Part shown: piece after piece, positions 13,280 through 25,200 of the stretch
How positions within the stretch are numbered: position 1 is the stretch's first letter
Layout: every line of letters starts with the position of its first letter
NCBI GenBank assembly: GCA_035610835.1
Contig: CM069459.1
Coordinates: 22,707,636-22,771,635, forward strand
Reading direction: 5' to 3'
Source of the DNA: Ophiura sarsii
Lineage: Eukaryota; Echinodermata; Ophiuroidea; Amphilepidida; Ophiuridae
Length of the DNA: 64,000 nt
Made by a program: the position numbers and the translations under genes
Notes under the pieces: generated by a model
What the model was told of the DNA's origin: nothing
What the model saw: only the letters and a program-made list of their open reading frames with translations
Databases searched by the model: none

Positions 13280-16200
13280 CCATTCATTTTATTTTTCATT
13301 CATCTATATTCTATACATGGTTATATAACATAATAACAATATATCAAACATACTGGTATCAATAAGTTACAAATACGAAAAACATGACTCTACCAGCGAA
13401 CAGCATGTACCAACAATTACCATTTGCATGAAGATAGATGGCTAATGATCATCTGTGTCTCAAGATACTAATTCTCCATTTTAATTCATATAGAAACCAT
13501 TTAAATACATCAACGTTTTTATTATCAGTGATCTTCATATGTCTGGATCTATACAGAGTGAACGACGCCAGACTAAGCATTCTATTTAGCATTACATTCA
13601 ATACATTTTGATTATCTGGTTTATAACCAAGCACAATGATTTTTAACGATATCTCTGGACATGGAATATTGTTAGAAATAATAAATCTTTTAAAATGAAC
13701 CCAAAAGCTTTTTGACAAAGGACAGGCAATAAATGAATGTAGATAATCATCTGATGTGTTGCACTCAAAACAATTGGGTGAGTTCGCCTTGTTCCATTTA
13801 TATAAGTTAGCTTTGGTAGCGATGATTCTATATAATAATTTATAATTGAACTCTGCCAATTTTCTCTCTTTTTCGAGAATAGTTTTCATAGTCCAAATAT
13901 CGTCCCATTTTGGTGACGTAGACAGTTCCTGTGCCCATCTTTTCTGAATAATTGGCACGACTGTGAACTTTTTAACTACATGAACGTAAATACACCTTGA
14001 TTGCCAATACATTATATTTACACGTTTTTTATTTACATATATACACGAGGTTCTTAAACGAGTACTTATTTCAATAGGCATATTGTTGGCTTTTAATAAA
14101 GCCAACCAATTCTTTGGAATTGATTTGAAAATAATAAAAAGCTCTGCAATCCAGTTGTGCTTATTTTTAAGCTTGTCAAGTATATATGTAGTGGAAATGA
14201 TACCATCATTATTTATAAGATCATTGATATATATTATATCACTATCAATCCAGTGTTTGAAATACAAGGTCTTGCCATTGTGCATGATCAAGTCATTTCC
14301 CCATATAATATGACTTTTGACCCTTAATGAGTCGTTGATTGGTAAGTTTCTATAATCATTATCTAGATTATGCCATGCTTTTACCAGATCTGAATAAAAT
14401 GTTGGTAGACCAATTAACGATGGGGCATTCTTTGCTTCCACAAAATTCATATTTAAGATTAAAAAGTTTGGACCATGAGCATTTAAATAGCGTTTAAAAA
14501 GGCATTTCCATTTACTATCATCATCATACATATAACGTTTTAACCATATACATTTCAAAGCTATACACTGAGATTTAAAATCACACATTTTTATTCCTCC
14601 CATATTATAATTTCGAATGAGAGTCTTTCTCTTTATTTTCTCCGGTTTTTTATTCCATAAGAAATTGAAAATAATTGAGTTCACTTCATTCGTGAAGTTT
14701 TCAGGAACGGGTAGACAAGACATTAAAAATGTTAAATTGGATATACCAAGACATTTTATAATAGTTGCTTTACCATACAGCGTTAGTTTTCTTCTATACC
14801 ATGAGTTCAAGATTCGAATTAGTCGATCTTTTTTCTCTTGCCAAATGCTCTTGTAACATTCTGTCATATTGTGTCCAAAATAAACACCAAGAGACTTAAC
14901 ATTTTCAGTTGGCCATTTTACAGAGTTATGTTTTACAAAGTGACCAAATGCTAAACCTTGAGTTTTTTCCACATTAATTTTTGGTCCTGCAAAATATCCA
15001 AATGTATTTATGATTTTCAACATGCTATCAAGAGATTCTTTCGTTGCACAGAAAAGAGTTGTATCGTCAGCAAATTGGCTAATACGAGCTTCACATTTTT
15101 CTTCGTCATTGTCATCAATGACAATACCCGAGATAGTTTTATCCTGTCTTATGTTCAAAGCTAAGACTTCGGAAACTACAACAAACAAGAGTGCAGATAA
15201 CGGGCAGCCCTGACGCAAACCTCTGCTCAATCTAAAGAACTTTGATTTCCAACCAAGATTTAAAACAGAACTCTCAATATTATTATACATTACTGTAATC
15301 CAATTGATAAACGATGGTCCAAAATTAAACTTCTGTAATGTTTGAACTATAAAGTTCCATTCGACGGTGTCGAAAGCTTTTTCGAAATCTACAAACAAAA
15401 TCGCAGCCGATTTATTCTCATTTATACATAAATTAATAACATCATCAATTAATCTTATATTTGTACCAATATATCTACCTTTTATGTACCCAGTTTGATC
15501 TGTATGTATGATTTTACTTATAACTTTCTTCAAACGATTTGCCAATACCACTGACATGATTTTGTAGTCAGTGTTCAACAGACTTATTGGGCGCCAGTTT
15601 TTTAATTGCAGTTTGTCGCCTTTTTTGTAAATTAAACTGATAATTGCTCTTCTTTGAGTGGGTGACATGTTACCTTTTTCGAAGCAGCAATTTAATGAGT
15701 TAATCACTAAGGTACTTATGCAATTCCAGAACACTTTATAAAACTCTGCTGGAATACCATCGCAACCTGGACTTTTACCTGGTCTTAGTTGATCTACTGC
15801 TTCTTTACATTCATTATGTGTCAATAAACCTTCACATTTACCTTGTTCTTCTTCGGTTAAAATCTTAGGAAATGTTGTACTATTCAGATACCCTTTAATA
15901 TTATCACTATCAACATTAGCACTTGTATACAGATTGGTGTAAAACCTTTCCTCTTCCTTCATAATGTCTGATTGCTTAGTAAGCAAGGAATCGTCAGGTA
16001 GTTTGAGTTTTGTGATAGACTTTTTTGTTGCGTGAAACTTTTCGAGACCAAGAAAATACGCACTACTTTTTTCTCCTTCTTCGTACCATCTTGTTCGAGA
16101 TCTCACTATTTGCCCTTTTACTGTATTTTCATACATCTTATCAAGTATACCGTTTACTCTATCAATTTCATTTACAACACTTATATCGGGAAAGCAGATA

Positions 16201-19200
16201 GCATTTAGACCTTTTAAATAAGACACTAAATTCTTCTCAACCTGACGTTTTTGTTGCTGTTTTGTCACACAATATCTAACCGAGAATTCTCTTATTTGGA
16301 CCTTACAATATTCCCATAATAAGTGGTCATCATTTATAGATTCTGCTTTTTCATTAACACCATGGATGATATCTTGTATACCTTTTACATATGCAACATC
16401 ATTTAAAACTGATGTATTTAATTTCCAATTACCTGGCCCTCTTTTCTCAGTATTGATTTGGAATTTCAAGGAAACAGCTTGGTGATCCGAGCGCACACTC
16501 GGTCTTATATCACATGAATTGACAACATCTACAAGATTTTTACTTACAAGAATGAAATCGATTCTTGTTCTTACAAGTGGTGTTTTCTGTCTATATGTGT
16601 ATTGTCTTTTTGACGGATTGAATGTCCTCCAAATATCTAGAAGGTTACGTTTATTTATTTCGGCATTAAGATATGTTGCATCTTTATTGACACACATTAT
16701 TCCACCTTCTTTGTCTTCTGCTTGATTCAAGCAGGTGTTAAAGTCACCACCTAGGACAAGGGCGTGATCATCTGGAACATGTTGATCAATTTTCTTGAAC
16801 ATTTTTGTGTAAAAGTTATACCTTTCTTTCATATTATTCGGAGCATATATATTCATAAGGGTAGTCTTTTGGTCATCAATAACCGTGTTTATCATCAACA
16901 TTCTACCAGTTTCATCAGAATGTGTGTCATTTACTTTTATATTTGCGGAGGATTTAATTAATATTGAGACACCTCTGGCATTAGATGCACCACATGAATG
17001 ATATGAAACACCATCAGGCCAATCACGTATATCATGGTTTACAATGAGTTCATTTGTGAAATGCGTTTCTTGCATAAACAATACATTTCCATTTTGATTG
17101 CAAAACCAATTGTAAATTTGCAGTCTTTTTGCACGGTCTTTGAGACCGTTAACATTAAGAGTTATAACATGTATCATGATGAGTAATAAGATAAGTGAGG
17201 ACAATTACTACTGTGTAATAAATATACGGTTCATTCATTGTTCGTTTGTTTATTTCCTTGCGTCAAACTCACTGCTGTCTGTTCCATAATCATCATGATC
17301 ATGGGGCGCGTTTGTGTTTGCTGAGTTCTCGCGTTGGCGTTTTCTGTCTGGTGTGCGATTTGGTTTTTTGCCAGACCTGAGTTTACGGCGATTGCTTGTT
17401 GGTTTGCGTGATTTTGAACTTGCGCGATTTTCGTCAACTGTGCCATTGGCGATGGCTAGAATTTCTGCATCTGATTTACACGGTGATTTTGACCCGGGTT
17501 TTGACCATGCGCGATTTTCGTCGATATTAGTGGTGTTATCACTGGCGATAGCAGGGTCTTCATCCCCATCTGAACACACTGAGCGCGTGTCCTCCGGAGG
17601 ATTTGTTGACGGTGCTTTGTGTTGAGTAGCAGTTGTTGATGCGTTTGATTGAGTTTCTTCATTCAGTGTACTGCTGCGTTCAATCAGGGACAATCGAATG
17701 GAGGGACTAGAAACGGCCTATGGTATCGTTACATCATTGTATTCAATTACAAAAAAAGAACAAAACATGCGTGTTGCGGGTTAGCTCTAGTAGTTGCGGT
17801 GTGTTTTTATTCAAAGAACTCAAAGGTTGCCCTATAATCTTTCGAAAAATGATCAAAATATAATTTTCCAAAAAACTTGGGCCTAGGTCAAACTGAATAC
17901 AATTTATACGTGATTTGTTCAATAAATAACGTTCTAGTGTTAATAATAATCGGTATATTTGAGAAAAATGTGATAATTTTAGATTTATAAAAAATGTGAA
18001 AACATGCTAGAACAAAGAAACTAATATTTTTCCTGGGAAGTTTAAACTATAGACATTTTGTTCCTATTGAATCCAATATCCAAATTAATCGGAAAATGAT
18101 GTTCTTTGATGATATATATTTGCATTTCTAGAGTATAGTAGTTCAGTAGGAATTGCACAGGTATGTAGTCAAGTGGATATCTTCACAATTATGACATGAC
18201 CGTGAAGTAGGATACAAATGCAATTTTATTGCTGAAAATGTTACATGAGGGGGAATGTCTAGATTCAGAATTTGTTTTTAATGACGTCAAGCCACGCCCT
18301 TTTCGATAATGTTATATTTATGACAAATATAGTTGGTCTTATAAACAAAATATCATGTTTGGTATCAAATTTAAGCTGTTGACTCCTGGAATACATATAA
18401 AATTATATAATAAATACATACAAAAGTCAAAAGAGGTCAAACGTGATTAAAATGTATTCATACATGTCATGTCACCCGTAATTTCATGTCACCTGTGATT
18501 TCATGTCACCTGTAATTTCATGTAACGATACATAAAACGCTATATCCTGCCTATCTATTTCAAGATGTGATACTTCATCTATGGTACAAGTAAAACTGTC
18601 AAACTGTCAATGCCTGCCTCCATACACATCAGGTGCTTGTTAGTAATATATTTGGAGTTAGAGGCACATCAGCATACTGATAATTATTTCTTTTGAAAAC
18701 GTTCAAATATTTAATACAAGTAGATTGAGACCATGGTCTTCATTATTTGTGGTTATTTTGTTTAATTAAAACCGTGCCTTGTTGAAGGCAACAGTATATA
18801 ATACTTCACAATTCCAACCTCAGAACATAAGAAACCCCTATACTGCAGTTACCGGTATTCTCATTATATTACTTCTCCACTGATTTTCTTAAGGACATAT
18901 GAATAGTTGCGTACAGGCATGTAAAAACAACATTAGGCCTCATTAATTTGGAAACACTGTGAGATAGCATAATATTGCGGGTAAAGTGATTCAAAATAAG
19001 CTGGAAATAGAAGCAAAGACTTATATTTTGAAACTAACAACATTGAGAACAGCTAAGACACTAAAAATGCTAAAATAAAAACGATTGCGTCATTAGCCTG
19101 AATTTGAATCTATAGGCCGTGCTTTAATTTCATACCAAACACAAGATGTTTGTCATTATTATAACTGTCATTATTATGGCTTAAGACGTCAATAAAAAAA

Positions 19201-22200
19201 AGTTGCCCAAGAGTACCATTTTGGCACCCGGTGGTGTGAATCTAGACTTACTCATCCATGATTTTCAGCAATAAAATCACATTTGTACCCTACTTCACGG
19301 TCATGTCGAGCTTTCACCCGACTAAGGGTCCATCCGTATCGAGCAAGACACACAGCGACTCGTGCAGTATGATTGCTGAGATTTGTACCAGTGCCCATTC
19401 ATGAATGTATTGTGTATGCTTGCTCAACTGATGATATTTGTACCCCCGCAACACGCATACTTATATAATAGTACAATAGTTTCTTGTCCCTCCATTTGAT
19501 TGTCCCTGGTTCAATATCGGTACGTTGTTGATCCGCGATATAATTGCATCGGGGGTCGCCTCGCTTATGCCCTGTTTGGAAACAGTCAAAGCACAAGGTG
19601 CACTGATTTGGGGTATGCCCAGTTTTGTTACAGACGGTACATGTCACGGATTCGTTTTGTTCTCTGTACCTGATACTAGCAGTGAAACCTGCTAGTGGCA
19701 GCTGTTTTGGTATTGGGTTGTTAGGATTGGGGTCCATGTACAAGAACCGGCGGCCAGTTTTAAATCTTGTGAGTTTGCCATGATCATCACGGGCCAGCTC
19801 ATTCCTAATCTGTCCAATTACTGCTGAGTTCTTTTCTTTGCATATCGCTTCAAAGTCAGCAAATATTTGCTCATTGGACACACTGAGGGGGATTCCCCCT
19901 ATCATCACCTTTGTTGCTTCCCTATTATTTTGAGTCAGGAAGGGGTTTCTGTCATACAGATGTACGTGCTGATCACGTATGGTTATCCCTGTTGCCAAAA
20001 GCTGGATGCTTGTTTGTACATCACTTTTGTCAGAGAAATATATTCTCCATAGCCCTCGTATGATTTGGGCTCCATCAATATGGTTGATGCCCGCTTTTTT
20101 CTCTGCTGCAATACACACTTCGTATACAGAGAGAAAGCCTGTATCGATAACATCGGATTGTTTGAAATAGACCGGCATGTTTGGTACAGGTTCCCCCGGT
20201 TTATTCCCGGGTTTAGTACTGAATTTTGCAGCCATGTTACTATATAGTATCTATGTGATGGTTAGGCGGTAAATTCAAAACTCTGGTTTATACTACGTAG
20301 CTCTATGTGGTTTACAACTTACGTAGCTCTACAGATCGTTGAGATTTGTCGACGCTGACTAGCTTTCTGTCGTAAATGATGGAGTCGCAGAAATCAGTAA
20401 TTTTCCGGAATTTTGGCAGGTTTTTGTAGCAGGTTTTTGAGACACCGTCGCGTGCAACGGACAGCTCGTAACCTAAACTTCTAATGATGCGAAACTGAAT
20501 GGGTACTTGAGCTTTCCTCTACTTGTAAAAGGGCAAGGCCCCTATTAGTTTTCATGAGGTACTAAAACTATAATATACTACACATACCAGTGGTTTTTTG
20601 CGGGAAAGCTTAAATTTAGTTTTTAAGAGCAATTTTGTCTGTAAAACACGATCGAGGAATCATTTCCACAATGAAACGTGAGTTGCACATTTTTCCATTA
20701 TCTAATTTGAATGATTTCTTATCAAAGATACCATGAAGTCAAGATAATACGTAATACCAAACCATCTGTAAGATTTTGTCAATGGAAGAGTCGTTAACAA
20801 TACCTTTTTTCAAAAAAGGAAGTGGCTGGATTTATTGAAATATCATTTAATCCGATTCCACAGGATCTTAATTTTCTTAGTTAAATCATTAATCAGCTGC
20901 TGGTAGAAAATGTGCGCGTGCCAAAAATGCCATTTTTTTTCTTCATTCTCCCATTTTTTCATTTTTGTATTATTAATTGTGAACATTGTCTAGACATGTG
21001 ACATTCAGAAATAAATGTACGTGGGAATAAACTATCTTAAACTTAACGGAGTCTGAGGTTGTATAAAACTTGGCATATGATTTGTTACCATAATATGTAT
21101 AAATGTTGTAAATGGATTTGAAAGAATTTTTTTCTAGATATGTTATCCAATGTTGTGACATTTCTTGAGCGGTTTTGATTTCTGTTCTTTCTTATAGAAA
21201 ATTGTAATAAACGATGGTTTTCATTCAACAAGTCCGTGTAGACATGGATGGTTTATCAACCCATTTGGTGAAAAGAAAACGCTACCCTTAGGTTATATGG
21301 GTGGCGCAATCGTCCCAGCGTTGTTGGTATTCATATTGCTTTATATGGAGACGCTGCTTATAGGGTGAGTTGTTAATCATGTTAATTGAAACGGACACCC
21401 CTAGTTTTAATGATTGTAAGTTGTTCATATACAATGTATCAATGCATGTTTTATCACGATAGACTTAGAGAATAAAATATAGTTCGTAGGAAAAACGCAG
21501 TAAGACGCGTCGCGAAGTGCGCGTTATGGAACAAAACTATAGTTACCATGAACTGCACAAGGGTGATCACGTTAATTGATAAACGCCGTGTTATATTGTC
21601 TCATGTAAATGTCGCCGATTTCTCTGTGAACCAATGAGAATAATTGCTTAACATATTTTACCTGTTTATGAATTATTCTCTTATTAGTTCGGTATTATAT
21701 TTCTCTGATTCGTCCGTCAAATTTCTCTCTCTTATAAGTCAGCAATATTACATTTATTAGTCCGATATTCTCATATTAGTCCGTAATATTTCTCTCTTTA
21801 GTATGAATGTAAATAAAGAATCCAATAAACTACGTAAAGGTAGCGGCTACCATCTTGATCTCTTCCTCATTGGCGTCTTGGCCGCCATCGCTGGACTGAT
21901 GGGAGTTCCTTGGATGTGTGCAGCACCGATACGCACCGTTTCCCACGTTGGAAGTCTCACTGTGCTGACTGGTTCCTACGCACCAGGCGTTAAACCAAAA
22001 CTGGATCATATCAAAGATCAGAGAGTAACAAATTTTGCTGTTAGTCTTTTAATAGGTAAGGGTTTCTTCATTAAGACCACAACAAAAGAAAGTCATACAA
22101 TTAGTTTATGTCCTAAAGAGTGACTTCATTTTATTTTTGTGACCAACCAAGCTAGATATATATTTGGTCACTATTTAGGCGAGAAATACAAATGGACCCA

Positions 22201-25200
22201 CTGATGAGTACAACAATACCCTGCCCCACCCAACTCTACAGGGTAAGTCAAAAAACATTGTGCACGATTTGAAACGGCCATTTGACCTTGATGCGTGCAT
22301 TGAACCATTAATTTCTTTTTGTCAGTTTAAAGCGGTGTTAATCAAATTTATCCTCCCAAAAAATGAAAGTAATCGACTAACGAATACGCAAACTGTGGCA
22401 AGTTTTGTAAACTGGCGCGTTTTTCGCCATTCCTATGGAATTTACACACACTAAAATTGAGGACCCTAGATCTAAAAGAGGGTTAAGTCACAATCTTGTG
22501 AAATTGTAATTAGTATGAGTTTTCTGCTACAAGGAGGATCTCTGCACCCTCTGTTCAAATGTTAAAGTTAAGCCATGCGTTAAAGCTGTGTAAGAATCCA
22601 TGGGAGGTAGAACCCGAGTGGGTCAAGTCCACACATGGACACAATGAAACCCAGTTTTTGCCATTTTTCTCAATGTGACTTAACCCTCTTTTAGCACTAG
22701 GGTCCTCCCTCAATTGGTTTTGCTATATGGTCATTATCACTCACATTAATCATGTGAATTGTCAAAATGTTCCTGAAAAATCATTATTTCACTCTGGGAT
22801 AAGTAGTTAATCATCTGATACCGAGTTGTCCAATGAAAAGGCACATCTGAATACAAGCATCACCTGTTACAGAGCACTTTATAGGACGCCACATCCTCCT
22901 TTGTTTAGGATGATGGTGCTTTATCACTCTCACTCCATACCATCATGCTGCAGTAATATTCATGTCTTAACTGTGTAAATCCCATAGGAATGGCGAAAAA
23001 CACTGTCAGTTTACAAAACTTGCCACAGTTTGCTTATTCTTTAGTCGATTACTTTCATTTTTTGGGAGGATAAACTAGATTAACACCGCTTTACACTTAC
23101 AACAATAAATGTACGGTTCAATGCCCGTATTAAGGTCAAATGGGCGTTTCAAATCGTGCACAATGTTTTTTGACTCACTCTGTATATAAAGAAATACATA
23201 AAGAAATGGGGGGGGGGGGCTTAGTCACCTTGGCGGCGGAAAAAAAGATCTGCACAACCCATACTTCCCCAACACCACCTTTATCTAATGGTGCGTCACT
23301 TATGTTATGCGAGAAGACGTATGTTAATGATCTGGAGGTCGAGCGACGTCGATCCAGTGGCGTATCTGAGGTCTTTGTGAAGGGGGGGGAGGGGGGGGGG
23401 GGTGGGGGGGGGGGGGGTAAGGGTATTTTTTCCCGGTGAACACCAGTTCGACCCTATTACGTAAAAAATTGGCGCAGCTGGTTGTGTATTCCCCTAAATT
23501 ATGTTGCATCCTAAACATGATGCGCGCGTAGGGTGCGAAATTTAAACAACATATTCACACGAAACTGGCCATTATTAAGGTACATTTTTCTGTAAACGGG
23601 CTTCTATAATGATATTCCTGGACAAATGCGCGCGAAAATGTGCCATTTTTATACTAAATTGCCCATCATCAAACCGGTCAAGGGCAAATTGACATTTAGA
23701 TGGGGATTAAGTAAATTCCTTTAGATCCTTCAAATAGGCGCAATTAACCCAAAGTCAAAGGGGGGGGGGCGATCCCTTACCCGGTCCTTTGATAACCTTG
23801 ATAAAGTCAATGAAGTTACGTAATGCACGCTTACACAAAAAGTGTTTGGATGGTTAAATCTCTTCTCTTCTCCGAGTTTCTTTTCGATTTTCAGTTCTTT
23901 CCACTTATTTATTTTCCTTTCCTTATCAACTTATATCTACACTATTCTTTTCCTTCCCCCCTTTCCTTTCATTTTTATCTTCATCTTCTCCCTTTCTTTT
24001 CCTTTTCTTTCCCTTTTCCTTTTCTCTTTCATTTCCTCTTCTTTTTTTCTTTCCCTTTCCTTCCCCTTTTCCCCTTCCTTTCCCCTTCCTTTCCCCTTTT
24101 CTCTTCCTCTGTTCCCTTTCTTCTTCCCTTCCCTTCGATTTTTTTAGCCCGGTAGTTTGAGCTGGCCTTCCCGTTCAAAGCCGTCAGGGGCACTCTGCCC
24201 CTCCCCCGGAGATACGCTACTGCGTCGATCGGCATGTCACAGACGTCATCAATGGTTTGTGGTTTCAGAGGTATGTGAACCGTTGGGCTTCACGCGGGGG
24301 AGCGTACTTTCCCTGCGTGCTCATGCAAAAATATCGCAGTATATTGATTACTTCTCGAAATTATCGTCCAAACCAGATCCTGTTCTCGAACCTTTGACGT
24401 TTTGCCAGGCGATCTTGTGCTTCTTTCGAACATGTTGTTATTTATTATTATGCAGGTTTATCCAATCTCCTGGCCCCGTTGCTCAGAGAAATACCCGTCG
24501 CAGTATTGCTCGGAGTGTTTCTATATCTTGGAATAACATCCCTCAGTGGAATCCAATTAATTGAACGCGTCAAACTTTTATTGATGCCTACGAAGTACCA
24601 TCCGGATGTGATGTATGTTCGAATGGTGAGTAGAAAATGTTGCTTAACCCCTGAGAACTACCTGCCAATTGGTCAGAAAGATGGATACATCTTTTATTGC
24701 ACCAATCAGAGATAACGTTAGAAACATTCTATCCATTCTAAGGATTGGGGTGAGATAGTTTAAAAGCTGTATTGTAATTGGTTATTCAAATGAGTATATC
24801 TTGTAATTGACAACTATAAACACTGTTAGATAGGCAGTTATTGCTTAGGGGTTAAGCATGGAATTTGACCTTTTCTCACTCTGTCATGGAGAGCGAAACT
24901 CATCACTGATTAATCGTTTATAAACTTTAAAGCACTCAGCATACTCCACTACGCTCGTACTCTTTGCGCTCTCACACATGCGCAGTAGCTTCACCACAAC
25001 AAAACTCCGTTGTGGAGTATGCTGAGCGCTTAATTGATTTCCCTACCCCTGTTGACGGACATGATGGTTACTAAATAAGTGCGATTGATGTTGCATATCA
25101 AGTTTCCCACCAATTTCCAACATCGGGTAATTCAGTGCTCGGTTATTGTCTGATTCGGAATCCCTTAGATAACACGTAACTCGCGCATGATATCCCAGCA

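Larger units (their letters stand above)
13234..20493 (-). mobile_element. Full-length LINE (L1/Tx1-like), 5.4 kb plus a nested 1.8 kb insert
   Basis: Flanked by a perfect 15-bp target-site duplication ACTGAATGGGTACTT at 13219-13233 and 20494-20508. The T-rich tract 13234-13279 is its poly(A) tail. ORF1 (20235-17250, interrupted) lies upstream of an intact ORF2 (17204-13449). The perfect duplication and the intact 1,251-codon ORF2 indicate a recent insertion. It lies antisense to SLC4 copy A in intron 9 and is absent from copy B. Confidence 0.95.
13108..20542. mobile_element. Short TIR element (GGGGCCTTGCCC ends) split by a LINE
   Basis: GGGGCCTTGCCCTTT begins at 13108 and its complement ends at 20542; the inverted match continues through AAGTAGAGGAA. 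Once the LINE (13234-20493) and one 15-bp duplication are removed, the element is only about 160 bp. Copy B intron 9 continues straight across this point (near 49070: ACTAATAGTCTTCATGAG), so it is the empty site. The flanking target is a 2-3 bp TA-rich sequence. The ends resemble PIF/Harbinger-type MITEs; this is a guess. Confidence 0.75.

Noticed and set aside
19399..19508. C-terminal end of LINE ORF1 as an open frame running to 19399
   Set aside because: These bases are the terminal inverted repeat of the hAT-like insert; the true continuation is at 17677-17250, in the same register.
23823..24155. 110-codon Phe/Ser-rich frame resembling a membrane protein
   Set aside because: It is the translation of a pure polypyrimidine tract.
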